In this document: positions 33,229-43,289 of the stretch, piece by piece
Layout: the number at the start of each line of letters is the position of its first letter
Position numbering within the stretch: position 1 is the stretch's first letter
DNA from: Triatoma infestans
Lineage: Eukaryota; Arthropoda; Insecta; Hemiptera; Reduviidae
Direction of reading: 5' to 3'
Assembly: GCA_011037195.1 (NCBI GenBank)
Contig: JAAEAF010001513.1
Span: 62,001-126,000, forward strand
Length of the DNA: 64,000 nucleotides
Notes under the pieces: generated by a model
The model's database searches: none
Told to the model about the DNA's origin: nothing
Seen by the model: the letters and a program-made list of their open reading frames with translations, nothing else
Translations under genes and position numbers: made by a program

Positions 33229-33480
33229 AGTCCTCACGCGATGGTCTAGTGGCTAGCGCACTCGCCTTTCGTGCGAGAATTCAGGGTTCGATTCCCGTGA
33301 GGCCAAAGACGGCGTTGACCCAGCATCGTGATAAACAGTGGGAAGCTACAGTTAGTAGCGCCCTAGGTAGCGAAGGCTGGAACTAAACGGCGTGGGAACT
33401 GCGGCGTGCTTACCACACGCCCCCCCCCTATTCATGACAAGCCTTGGCCCTTCATGGGCTGTTGCGCCATAGGATTTTTT
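33229..33480 (+). mobile_element. tRNA-Glu-derived SINE with exact target duplication
   Basis: A 252-bp element bounded by a perfect 13-bp duplication. The head (33232-33302) folds as a tRNA: acceptor CCTCACG/CGTGAGG, anticodon arm CTCGC/GCGAG with anticodon TTC at 33268-33270, A-box region ATGGTCTAGTGGCTAG identical to the usual tRNA-Glu sequence, and B box GGTTCGATTCC (33285-33295). The tRNA-unrelated body (GGCGTTGACCCAGCATCGTG...) follows and ends CGCCATAGG plus a T-rich tail. The T-arm is poorly paired, so it should not act as a tRNA. The perfect duplication implies recent insertion by LINE machinery. It belongs to a different family from the SINEs at 11.5 and 34.8 kb. Confidence 0.9.
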
Positions 33481-33493
33481 ATTAGTTTAGTTG
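33481..33493 (+). repeat. Right target-site duplication of SINE
   Basis: ATTAGTTTAGTTG, identical to 33216-33228. Confidence 0.9.
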
Positions 33494-33559
33494 GCTTTAA
33501 CATAAATATAAATGTGGAGGGGGTAGCTGTAGTTTTAATGTCCCTTAATATTTTTTCCA

Positions 33560-34500
33560 TGTACTAGTTACCTTTATAGTGTACTGAAACATTAGAATAA
33601 AGCTTAACGTTGCAACTTACCAAAAATCAGTTTACGTGGAAAAATTTTTCAACGAGTTAATATGCGAAGTTAAATAGAAGAAGGCATTTCTTTTTTTCCA
33701 AGAAAATTGCGGGAAAATAAATTAATAAAGTTGTAAATTTGGTTGAAGGAATTTTGATAGAAGGCTTTTTTGACCGATGCTTATCTAAACGGAATATTAT
33801 GTTCGATCTTACTGCTACACATTACATATATAATATACATACAAAGTCATATACAGATCATTCGCTAAAAACACGGTGTCCCCTATCTAAGGAATCAGAA
33901 CATGTGACCATCGCCAGAGACAAATCAGTTTAGGAAAATAGACACTATTCCATTACTTCCGCTCACCGCAATGGGGAGGAGGAGAAAAAGTAAAAGAGAA
34001 AACAAGTAGAATAATTGTTTTAAAATAGAATACTAGTTCTGTTACATTTCACGTAATAAAAAGAATGGAACAAAACTGGCCAGAGAGAATTGAATGAAAA
34101 CTGGGATATTCATTAATTGTTTAATCCATTTTAAAATCACATTGTACAATGTTTGCTGGGTAATTACTTTCTGTGTATGTGCTGTAAATTTAAATTCGAA
34201 ATTCCTGCTAATTGCATTGACTATAGGAGGGAAATATGAATAAACCTTGGATGGATTGAACTGATTCAAAAATCAATTATAACTCCATTCAATTCTACTT
34301 TTGTTTTGATATTAACAGCGTTCATATTGTTGTTATGCGAATAATTGGTTCTTTTATGATTTGCTGTTGAAATATTTAGAAGTGGAGTCAGTTAATTCTT
34401 GGCCCATTCTTCATTACATTAGTGAGCATGATTTTAAACTATGGATGTAATAATTGTGACGTAACTCCTCAGTATTATCATCATTTTATTTTGTTATCTC
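33560..34500. other. AT-rich DNA, no gene
   Basis: Scraps of family A up to about 33870, then single-copy AT-rich sequence. No coding evidence is seen. Confidence 0.35.
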
Positions 34501-34504
34501 ACAG

Positions 34505-34554
34505 GGACGGTGTCCAACACTAAAGTGCCATCTGCACAGCCTGTATTTAAATTG
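34505..34554 (+). CDS. Candidate 50-bp host exon
   Basis: A long pyrimidine-rich tract ending TTGTTATCTCACAG precedes 50 bases and a GTAATG donor, which is weak at position +5. The frame that enters in phase 1 is open and encodes TVSNTKVPSAQPVFKL, leaving in phase 0; one other frame is also open. The entering phase equals the leaving phase of the membrane-anchor exon at 7734-7931, and joining them would give a TGG codon and an N-W-T glycosylation sequon just outside the membrane. This is suggestive only; the donor is poor and the gap is 26.6 kb. Confidence 0.25.
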
Positions 34555-34599
34555 GTAATGAGGTCATCTAAAAAATAATTTAACAAGTAAAATGTTTAT

Positions 34600-34784
34600 T
34601 TTCTCTTACTCCTAGTAAGAGAAAGTATTGTAATCGTGTCAAATTTTCGATATTGAGTTTTCACCTGAAATATTCGTTTTGAGGTCCCCCTAGTCCAAAA
34701 AAATGGTTTTTAGAAAATGGTCTTTTTGTGTTGTGTGAACAGCATAGCTAGAAAAATCGCCACTTCACATTTAGTTTAGGCGCT
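34600..34784 (+). repeat. Family A head, cut by SINE
   Basis: TTTTCTCTTACTCCTAGTAA, GAGAAAGTATTGTAATCGTG, GAGGTCCCCCTAGTCCAAAA, GTTTAGGCGCTACC. The next family phrase (CTTTGAGATTTTCTCGAAAA) appears only after the SINE, at about 35040. Confidence 0.85.
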
Positions 34785-35028
34785 ACCCCTACAGCCTTTT
34801 CAGTGCATTGCCGGTCTCCGAGCAGTGTTCTCTAGCTACTGACAACACTGCCCATCACCGGACAGTAAGATAGAGGCTCCTAGAAAGAGAAAATCTAAGG
34901 ACAGCATGCTAGATTTGAACCTGGGACCTCCGCGTTACAAGTCCAGCGCGCTACCACTGAGCTAATCCCTTCCTTCTCCCTTGGCTGACGCCAGTTAACT
35001 AGGGACGAGGACCCTAGTTTGTGTACTG
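34785..35028 (-). mobile_element. tRNA-derived SINE, copy 2
   Basis: The same family as 11501-11739. The minus strand has a leader (from 35028), the tRNA-like head 34969-34903 with TAGCTCAGTGGTAG and GGTTCAAATC, anticodon position TGT, then the body with CTGTCCGGTGATGGGCAGTG. It is inserted in family A. The leader of about 55 bases in front of the tRNA head is shared by both copies and so belongs to the element. Confidence 0.75.
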
Positions 35029-35079
35029 GATTTTTCTGTTCTTTGAGATTTTCTCGAAAATGATTTTCTTTTAACTTGG

Positions 35080-35406
35080 AACATTAACTACTCACATGTG
35101 TAGATAGTAATCTATTAACTACTCACATGTGTAGATAGTAATCTATTAACTACTCACATGTGTAGATAGATAATCTATTAACTACTCACATGTGTAGGTA
35201 GATAATAATCTATTAACTACTCAGATGTGTAGATAATAATCTATTAACTACTCACATGTGTAGATAATAATCTATTAACTACTCACATGTGTAGATAATA
35301 ATCTATTAACTACTCCCATGTGTAGATAATAATCTATTAACTACTCACATGTGTAGATAATAATCTATTAACTACTCACATGTGTAGATAGATAATAATC
35401 ATGATA
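35080..35406 (+). repeat. Minisatellite, about 30-36-bp unit, ten copies
   Basis: Unit ATTAACTACTCACATGTGTA followed by GATA(GATA)(A)TAATCT; the length varies by a small GATA/ATA insert. The first unit continues from family A sequence (CTTGGAACATTAACTAC), so the array grew from the interior of that repeat. Confidence 0.9.
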
Positions 35407-35755
35407 AAGTCTTTTATTGGTTTCCTTTTTACAAAATTACAAAAAAAATTTCTTTATGAATACATCAAACTTGGTGAAATAAAATAATTGAACTGCTTTA
35501 AAAGAAAAATAAATAACTAGAAATGTAAATGAGTGTATCAACTAAATTTGCTCTGTGCAAATCTGTGTTATCACACTGTTTGACAAAAAGCATCCTGATG
35601 ATGGGTGAACGCCCGAAACCGGTCGAGGACCACAACAAGAAGCAGGCTATCACGGAAAATATCTCTGATACTAGAAATGTAAATACTTTAAACAAAAAAA
35701 GTCGAAATACATATTAATTATACTACAAAAAAGTTATTAATGATGGAAAAATTAG
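35407..35755. other. No gene recognised
   Basis: Noncoding AT-rich sequence. Confidence 0.35.
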
Positions 35756-35759
35756 GAAA

Positions 35760-36110
35760 CTAGGCCTATTTTTGGGCAAAGACGTCTCCCAATTTAAACC
35801 AAGAATGTTTGTTCCGAGCTGTAAGCTGCCATATAACAGTCGAGGGGTTGCCAGTCTAAAATTCTCCAGCGATCATCATCCAATTTCCATTTCAGTTTTT
35901 AAATTGTGACCGCAACATCTTCCACTCTTATCCTTCACCTTAACTCTTCGTTAACCTTAAGTATTCTAACTGTTTACTCCCAGAATGTTCCTTTCAATTG
36001 CCCTATGCGCTACTTTTAACTTTTCCATATTTTTCTTCGTCAGTGCCGATGTCTGAGTGCCATAAGTCATGCAAAGTGAGTACACAGTTTTAATACACAT
36101 ATTAAAATTC
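35760..36110 (-). pseudogene. RTE-like LINE RT C-terminal fragment
   Basis: Minus-strand reading gives KTVYSLCMTYGTQTSALTKK, NMEKLKVAHRAIERNILGVN and, after stops, LENFRLATPRLLYGSLQLGT. The model is the arthropod RTE-type 'CILPVMTYGSETWALTKRNMEKLRVAQRAMERKMLGV'. It is interrupted by stops and only the post-YADD part survives. Confidence 0.65.
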
Positions 36111-36114
36111 ATAT

Positions 36115-36715
36115 TTAGGGTAGAACTTTTATTTGAAAGATTTCTCTGAAAAAATTCATGTAAGGCAGTTTTTGAGGTTAGTGGTGGTGTTTTGGGGTTA
36201 GGGGTGGTGTTTTGGAATTAGTGATGGTATTTTGCTATTTTAGTTTATTGCACAATCCTATTACAATCTTGATATTTTTAATTACAATAAATGAGGGGGC
36301 CAAAATTTCATGATTAAAGAAAATCCGTTGGCCAAAAATCATCGTTATTACTGAACAGTTTTTTTCCAGTTTTTCACAAATTCCTCTGTAAAAAACACCG
36401 ACAGATTTCAATAAATTTGGTGTACTAACTAGGAAACTGTTACATTATGGAGGAGTAAATGCTTTCGTTTGAAACTTTTTCTGAGAAATTTATTTAAAAA
36501 GTTTTGGGGAGAGGGAGGATCTTATACTTTTCTCCAAAAAGTAGTTTTATTAAGTTTAGATTTTCCAACTGATATAAAATTAAAGATAAACAAACATTTA
36601 TTGAAAATTATTAGCTTGCAGAAAACTGGTCAATTATAACTCTGTTAACTGCAGTACGAGAAAGTCGTGTGAGTGTTTCATACCAGATTTTGTTTGCTAT
36701 ATTGGGTCAAAGTAA
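36115..36715 (+). repeat. Family A copy with tail
   Basis: AGAACTTTTATTTGAAAGAT, GGGGTTAGGGGTGGTGTTTT (a local 22-bp duplication), GCCAAAAATCATCGTTATTA, then TGCAGTACGAGAAAGTCGTG, TGTTTCATACCAGATTTT. Confidence 0.8.
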
Positions 36716-36741
36716 TATATATATATATATATATATATATG
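36716..36741. repeat. (TA)n microsatellite
   Basis: About twelve TA units immediately after the family A tail. Confidence 0.85.
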
Positions 36742-36949
36742 GGATAACTAGAGAATTACAAAATTAAAATAGTAATTGAAGTGAAATGTTCACCAACTGG
36801 TGAACTGGCGACTGATTGTATTTTATCTCCTATAACTGATTTGCTTGATAAAATGTCCAGTTTTATAAGTGAATTTTAAGATGTTAAAAAATTGATTTTT
36901 AGATGGCTCAAAAGAAATTCATTTTATTTTATTTGGTTTACAAATTTTG

Positions 36950-37720
36950 AGCTCCTTTAACACGAAAAATTTACCATTAGCTGGCCAGTTCGTAAATGTG
37001 AACGGAATATCTCAAAATCGGAACATCACAGGAAGCTGGAACTTGATATTCCACTTAGTTTCCAGATGCTGCATCTGATCGTATCAGTAACTATTTTTCT
37101 ACCGGAAATGTGACTTAACTGAATAGTTTTTTTCTTCAGTTTCTCGCTAGTATCCCGCACTAATATGGCTCCCACAAGTTTTCGCTAGTATCCCGAGCTA
37201 ATATGGCTCCCACAAGTTTTCGCTAGTATCCCGCATTAATATGACTCCCACAAGTTTTCGCTAGTATCCCGTACTAATATGGCTCCCACAAGTTTTCGCT
37301 AGTATCCCGCACTAATATGGCACCCACAAGTTTTCGCTAGCATCCCGTACTAATATGGCTCCTACAAGTTTTCGCTAGTATCCCGTACTAATATGGCTCC
37401 TACAAGTTTTCGCTAGTATCCCGCACTAATATGGCTCCTACAAGTTTTCGCTAGTATCCCGCACTAATATGGCTCCCAGAAGTTTTCGCTAGTATCCCGC
37501 ACTAATATGGCTCCCAGAAGTTTTCGCTAGTATCCCGTACTAATATGGCTCCTACAAGTTTTCTCAAACTTCCTCTACTAACTATTCGCAAACACATTTA
37601 TCGCTTTTATTTAAAAGATTTTGTACCAGGAAAATTGCTTTTTGTAGCGGGAAAACTACAATTTTAAGCATCTCTTTGAAATGCCACTGGAGTGGAATAC
37701 CCGTTACTATGACCTACATA
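36950..37720 (+). repeat. Family A copy carrying a minisatellite
   Basis: GAACGGAATATCTCAAAATC, GAAGCTGGAACTTGATATTC and CTACCGGAAATGTGACTTAA precede the array at 37135-37562; CTCAAACTTCCTCTACTAAC, CGCTTTTATTTAAAAGATTT and TGTAGCGGGAAAACTAC follow it. The mariner at 37721 lies at its 3' edge. Confidence 0.75.
37135..37562 (+). repeat. Minisatellite, 38-bp unit, eleven copies
   Basis: Unit TTTTCGCTAGTATCCCGCAC followed by TAATATGGCTCCCACAAG, with a few substitutions (GTAC/GCAC, TACAAG/CAGAAG). It corresponds to the family A phrase 'TTTTTCGCGATTTTCTCGAAAATGGCTCC', amplified in place. Confidence 0.95.
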
Positions 37721-38673
37721 CAAGGCATGTCCAGTAAGTAAGTGTACTGAGGCTCTCACGGCCAGAGGGATTTTGTTTTCGACATGTTGGCTACACTGTC
37801 GTGTACCTGATTCCTCCCCTCCGCAACGAGACCGGTTCGAGGTCAGTACGTTGAGAACTGTCGACGCGACAATACGTTTCGTGAAAAATGTCAATCCAAT
37901 CTCCCGCCAAGTGTGAAATACGCGAGGCCGGGCAAGAGTTTTTGAGACGCTACAAACTCCTCGGATATGAATTTCTCCGCTCCATCATTACTGGAGATGA
38001 AACTTGAGTTGCACACTACACACCTGAAATCAAAAGGCAGTCTCATCAGTGGCGTCACACCTCTTCACCCTCCGCCAAAAAGTTCAAAACCACAATTTCA
38101 GCCAAGAAAATCATGGCATCCGTGTTTTGGGACTGTCAAGGCATAATTTTAATTGAATATATGCCTCAAGGGGAGACCATCAACTCTGCAAGATACTGTG
38201 AGACCCTAAAAAAATTGCGGAGGGCGATTCAGAACAAAAGGAGAGGCATGCTGACAAAGGGAGTCTGCCTGCTGCACGACAATGCCAGACCACACACGGC
38301 CAACGCCACGAAGGAACTGCTTGCCTCGTTTAAATGGGATGTCCTGAACCATCCCGCGCATTCCCCTGACCTAGCACCTTCAGATTACTATCTCTTTACC
38401 TCCCTGAAGCTGCACATGGGTGGAAAAAGGTTTTCAACCGACGAGGAGGTGAAGGGGAGGTGGAGAAGTGGACGAAGGGGTTGGCGGGAAACTACTTCGA
38501 GGAAGGCATCAAAAAATTAATACCCCGGTTCACCACCTGCATTGAGAGGAATGGTGACTATGTCGAAAAATAGCTTACATATGTACTAATGTAACCAGGT
38601 AATTTTTTTTGTTCAAATAAAAATTTTTGTAACCTACAAAAATTCAGTACACTTACTTACTGGACATGCCTCG
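37721..38673 (+). mobile_element. Mariner transposon, internally deleted
   Basis: 953 bp, bounded by 30-bp terminal inverted repeats that differ at one position (CAAGGCATGTCCAGTAAGTA at the left, CGAGGCATGTCCAGTAAGTA read inwards from the right) and by TA on both sides (37719-37720 and 38674-38675), the mariner target duplication. Autonomous mariners are about 1.3 kb; the missing part is most of the N-terminal DNA-binding region. The transposase is dead (see next entry). Confidence 0.95.
37888..38573 (+). pseudogene. Mariner transposase, disrupted
   Basis: Starts MSIQSPAKCEIR, then jumps to the end of the DNA-binding part (FLRRYKLLGYEFLRSIITGD), so the helix-turn-helix region is deleted. The catalytic DD34D triad is all there: the first Asp in ITGDET, the second in LLHDNARPH, the third in SPDLAPSDYYLF with 34 residues between the latter two. 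Right after the first Asp, the Trp of the usual GDETW is a TGA stop. A second lesion, a frameshift at about 38455 (GAAGGGGAGG), precedes the tail that ends IERNGDYVEK at TAG 38571-38573. It cannot make active protein. Confidence 0.95.
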
Positions 38674-38689
38674 TATATATATAAACCAC

Positions 38690-38795
38690 TCGCTCAAAAC
38701 ATTTTTTCTCTATTAAAAGGATCCTAATGATGTATTTCCGGTGAAAACACAATTTCGAAAATCCTGCACGATTGCAATAATTCCTCGAACTAGTT
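38690..38795 (-). repeat. Family A head, reversed
   Basis: AAACCACTCGCTCAAAACAT, TGTATTTCCGGTGAAAACAC, AATTTCGAAAATCCTGCACG, ending in a worn palindrome arm. Confidence 0.75.
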
Positions 38796-38799
38796 GGAA

Positions 38800-39260
38800 G
38801 AGAAATTAAAAAAAAAATGCGACAAATAATTGCAGTTAAAATGAAATAAAAATAAAAATAAAAACAACCTAAAGATAATAGCTAGAATAACAAAGAGCAA
38901 AGAACAATAACAATGTAATGTGTTTTGCTTGCTTATACTAACATCACTACGTGTGGCAGGGCACATTATATTGTGTTTAGAGTAAAGAAATTGCTTTGTA
39001 ACGAGATGTAAATTGAATTTTGTAGTCCAGTTGTTTTCCAGTAGAGCAAGAGCTCTACTCCTGCTCCAGTTTGGGTATATTCGAGGGTGCAGTATATAAG
39101 CAATGAGAAATTCTATTTTATTTACCATGAAATTAGATTAACATTATATGTAGACGGGGAGAGAGAGAGAGAGTGAGAGAGAGTACCCTATAAACTTTCA
39201 AAAGTAAATTTTCAAATTTTATCGGAAGTGTTTATCGATTAATTTGATTAGATTTTTATT
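38800..39260. other. No gene recognised
   Basis: Single-copy AT-rich DNA with a GA run at 39158-39183. Confidence 0.35.
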
Positions 39261-39264
39261 ATTA

Positions 39265-39870
39265 CTTTCCCATACTTCTAGTAAGAGGAAGTACTGCGAT
39301 TGTGACAGATTGGAAATTGAGCTACCACCGGAAATACGTGTTTTCGAGTGACATCAATACGAAAAACATGTTTCAGGGAATTGTGTGTGTGTGTGTGTGT
39401 TTTTTAACAAAATATCTCACAAACGATAAGTCACAGGAAGCTCAAACTTGGTATTCCGTTTAGGCACTATCACCGCAACAGACACGAAGATTTCGGGCAA
39501 GATCCATCATCGAGAAGTGTGATTTTACTGAATGGTTTTTTAGTGATTTTCTCGAAAATGGCTCCAACGATTTTTTTTAAACCTCCTATACTATCCACTC
39601 AGATAAATACCGATCACTTTTACGTGAAACAATTTCCCGGGAAAATTGATTGTTGATAATTCTGGGGGGAACAGTAGCGTTATGCTTTCCCTTAAAGTAC
39701 CACTTCAGTATAATATATGATTTTACCACGTACATAATAAACATTAGAAACATTGAAAGGATTCCAAATTTGATGAAAATTGGTTACCGGAAGTGAGATT
39801 TTACAGAGAAGGTTTTTAAGTTTTTTAGAATTTTCGCGGAAAGGAAACGACTATAACTATTTCCTTTAAA
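39265..39870 (+). repeat. Family A copy, interrupted by LINE fragment
   Basis: CCCATACTTCTAGTAAGAGG, GGAAATACGTGTTTTCGAGT, a TG run at 39384-39400, CGATAAGTCACAGGAAGCTC, unit starts at about 39510 and 39787, and GGGGGGAACAGTAGCGTTAT. It ends TTTCCTTTAAACTTGGAATG. Confidence 0.85.
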
Positions 39871-39871
39871 C

Positions 39872-40290
39872 TTGGAATGGGTGAAAATCCCAGTTGGCCA
39901 GAGGCAGGCGAAAAAGTTTACTAACAGCTACAATGTCCAGGCTATCTACAGAACTAGTCCAACAAGGCCGTACGGATGTGCCTGTCTCAATGGCCACTGC
40001 AGACTTGAGAAGCACATGAATCGCCGGGGTTTGACAACGGTTAGCCTATGCAAGTTTTGCTAGTAAGAAGAAGGAGAAATAGAATTGCACTGTGTGACTG
40101 TGAGGAACTTATGTGGCTGAAACTTCGCCCCTTTCGGAAGGAGAAACTTACGCCTTCAAGCTTTACCCAGGAGTCTCTCTCTCTCTCTCTCTCTCTCTCT
40201 GTCCTCCAGACTTGTAAGCTTAATCAAACTGGCAGGACTGGAGAGGTTACTCTAAATTGTAGGTGCACAAGAAATGCGGTGGCATAATCT
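39872..40290 (+). pseudogene. LINE 3' fragment: post-RNase H knuckle
   Basis: Encodes VKIPVGQRQAKKFTNSYNVQ, then LNGHCRLEKHMNRRGLTTVS with LCKFC, matching the insect LINE pattern 'W..TPGQRQAK.F...LTGHC.L..H+..+GL.....CR.C...EE...H.LC.C..L'. The continuation (EEGEIELHCVTVRNLCG) is out of frame, so at least one frameshift is present. A CT run of about 14 units interrupts it at 40172-40201. It sits inside family A. Confidence 0.6.
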
Positions 40291-40299
40291 TTAATAGCC

Positions 40300-40480
40300 A
40301 ACCCTTATAGAATATATCCGTCTATCTAGTATGCGAAGTTTAAAGAAAATCTTTGAAAAAATTTTGAAGAAAATCTTGGGGAAAAAAAGCAGTCGCATTT
40401 CCGGTTGATCGGTCTTGTATAAACACACATACACACACACGTCAATGTACACACATAATACGTTAGTGTAGGTATATCTG
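40300..40480 (-). repeat. Family A fragment, reversed
   Basis: CTAGTATGCGAAGTTTAAAG, AAATCTTTGAAAAAATTTTG, GTCGCATTTCCGGTTGATCG, followed by the CA microsatellite side. Confidence 0.65.
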
Positions 40481-40484
40481 AAGA

Positions 40485-40840
40485 AACTATTAAAACAAAA
40501 CATCGCAGTTAGCTCAAACTTGATATTCCGTTTAAGTCCCACTACCATATTCGGACCACAAGGTTCAGTTAAGATCCGTGTGCAATTTCTATTGAATGGA
40601 TGTTTTTCTTCAGTGTTTGCGATTTTCTCGAAAATGGCTTCAAAGATTTTCTTTAAACTTATAAAATACTAACTGCGCAGGTATAAACTCTGGGACATTT
40701 TTCTGGAGAAAAATTTAATTCAGTTGGATTCTAGCCAGCCAAATTGGTACGAGTGAGAAAATAAAACCCGTCCATTAATATTCTAATAATTGCAGTATGA
40801 GAAATAGGTGTGAGTGTTTCACAATAGATTTTTGGTTTGT
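40485..40840 (+). repeat. Family A copy with tail
   Basis: ACATCGCAGTTAGCTCAAAC, GATATTCCGTTTAAGTCCCA, GATTTTCTCGAAAATGGCTT, GCAGTATGAGAAATAGGTGT, GTGTTTCACAATAGATTTTT. Together with the previous piece it forms a head-to-head junction. Confidence 0.75.
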
Positions 40841-41104
40841 TTTAATCAAACAATGAATTTTCGATAAGAAAATCCTATTTCAATAAAAAATTAAAAAGAA
40901 ATAAAATAGTTGTACTGTACGGATAACAGATATCAACTGTGGATCAATGACGTGTACATTAATGGTTATATCAAGCGATTTACAGTTCACTGCTGCTTAT
41001 TGGCGCGCAAACAGATCAAAAGTTGTTCGAACTACCAATCAGATTAATCGTACATTATATAATTATGCATTGATTATTCATGTTTCTTTTTCTAATAATT
41101 ATTA

Positions 41105-41560
41105 TTATTATTTTCTCTTATTGCTGTAAAATAGAAAGTATTGGGATAGTGTCAAATTTTTGATAACAAATTTTTACCACATTTACACGTTTTCAGGTCC
41201 TGTGAGTCCGAAAAAGTGGATTTTAGAAATTGGTCGGTGTGGGGGAGACGGGGTCAGCATAATACAAAAACGGAAAATCGCAGAAAGTTCAAACTTGATA
41301 TTTAGTTTAAATTAAAATTGATCAACCGAAAGTAACACTTTACTGAATGCATTTTCGTTTTTTGCAATCTTCTCACGGCTCCAACGATTTTCTTTTTACC
41401 TGTGATTTTTCTCGATTGACGGGTCTAAAACATCTACTAGATTGAACATGGTCGTGGGTCATGATGGCAGCCGGTTGAGGCTTATCGTGAAGATAATTCA
41501 CCATTTTGTAAACTGCAAGTAAGAGAAAGTTGTGTGAAGGTTGATTTATCTGATTTTCAA
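41105..41560 (+). repeat. Family A copy, short, head to tail
   Basis: TTTTCTCTTATTGCTGTAAA, AAGTATTGGGATAGTGTCAA, CAGGTCCTGTGAGTCCGAAA, then only one shortened internal unit, then GCAAGTAAGAGAAAGTTGTG. An internally deleted copy of about 450 bp that keeps both ends. Confidence 0.8.
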
Positions 41561-41869
41561 TTTTGTTGTTGTTGTTGATGTTATTAGTATTATTTTCCTC
41601 AGCGTGTAAACTAATATTTTTCTGAGGCACTCTGCGGGATATACCTAATCCGCTACTAAAATTAAGAAGCTTAATACCGTAAGAAGACGTTGAGTGGGGC
41701 AATTCCGGTTGATGATAATATAAGGGGGATACTTCACCCTGACCTTGACGTGATTTCTTTGTTTTTACCGAGAATTATACAAATTTGATTGTGCGAGTTA
41801 GGGTCTACAGCCATATATCTATTATTTAACTTCCTTGTTTCTAATTTATCTTCTCTCTGTATGAAGAGC
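41561..41869. other. No gene recognised
   Basis: Noncoding with a TTG run at 41564-41580. Confidence 0.35.
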
Positions 41870-42870
41870 AATCCAACAACATTGAGCCAACCTCATATAA
41901 CATTTGAAATTTAAAACGAAAAATTTCGCAGAATGCACTTAAATTAAATGTTTTCGGACACTATCACAATATTTTCTCTTTTTATATTTTTACAATAAGT
42001 AAAAATTCAGAAATTATAAAACGAAAAAATATGTAATTATAAATAATTACTAATTATACCCCCCCTTCATACTTGAAACAAATCTTGAGTGAAACACTTG
42101 CATGACTTTCTTTTACTGCAATTTACATAATTATAATTGACTAATCTAGCATATAATTCTCACTAGAGATGTTTAGTTGCCTTCAATTTACATGAATGGG
42201 AATATCTAAACTTTATAAAAACGAGTTTTTTGAGGAAAGTATAATCCCCCCCCCCCATTGAAACCCCCTCTTAAATGAATTTTCTCGATAGGTATTTCGC
42301 TGTATGTAAATTTGGTAAACCTTGTTTAATCGTGTCGGCGTGTTAATAGAGAAAATCGCAAAAAACTGTTCAACATAGTTGCACTTCCGGTTTCTTCAGA
42401 TTTGGAATTTTGGCAACACAATTAATTATCATTAATATTATATGGATGACAGAAACGTGTAATAAATTAAAATAGCGCTTTAGAGAAAAACATAATCGCT
42501 GCTTCCCCAAAAGTTCGCCTAAATAAATTTTCCCAGAGAAATTTTGCAAATGAAAAGAGATTTTAAAGAAAATCGTTGTAGTCGTTGTTCGAGAAAAACT
42601 TAAAAAACTGAATAAAAAAAAACAAAAAGCATTCAGCATTTCGGTTGACCAATTTTGAACAATCCGTTATTGTCAAGTCACTTGGTGTAGAATCTTGAAC
42701 TAAATATCAAATTTGAACTTTCGCTTTTTGAGTGATGCTGACCACACATACACACACAAAGACCAATTTCTAAAAACCACTTTTTCTGACTCAGGGGACC
42801 TCAAAACAAGTTTTTCCCGGAAAACTCGATATTGAAAATTTGACACTATCTCAAGACACTATATATCATT
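41870..42870 (-). repeat. Family A copy, reversed, near full length
   Basis: Runs from the tail side (GTGAAACACTTGCATGACTT, CTTTTACTGCAATTTAC at 42090-42130) through a C-run (42247-42256) and internal units to CTTTTTCTGACTCAGGGGAC, CTCGATATTGAAAATTTGAC. The TG site reads CCACACATACACACACAAAG. Confidence 0.85.
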
Positions 42871-43099
42871 TGAAGTCCTAAACTAGTAATTAAAAACAAC
42901 AAAGGAAAACTTGCAAATATTTCAAATTGGTAATTATTTAAAATTACATAGGCGGACAAACAAATATGTTAATTAATAGGATGAAAATGTAGGACAAATT
43001 ATATACATATTACATATTGACATGTGCAAATTGTGATTGGTGGGTTTGTGATTAGGTTAAATTGTAAAGCTCTATGCCAGTGCAGCACTCCGGAAATAT

Positions 43100-43132
<33 letters not shown>
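43100..43132. repeat. (CA)n microsatellite
   Basis: About fourteen CA units. The flanks do not match family A as well as the other CA runs. Confidence 0.85.
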
Positions 43133-43134
<2 letters not shown>

Positions 43135-43289
43135 AACGTTTCAATATCAATTCTTGTTCATTGTATTCATCATGATATTTAAAAAGAATCCAAATATTTT
43201 TTAATTTTATTTAAGTATTATAAAATTTCAAAAATCAACTGTTATTTCCAGCTAACAAAGTTCAGGATCGTTAAATTGGTGGAATTTGT

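Noticed and set aside
33232..33302. A working tRNA-Glu gene
   Set aside because: The T-arm pairs badly, the sequence continues into a SINE body and the unit is bounded by a target duplication, so it is the head of a SINE.
37135..37562. CRISPR-like array of regular repeats
   Set aside because: Units abut without unique spacers, the DNA is eukaryotic, and the unit is part of a dispersed repeat.
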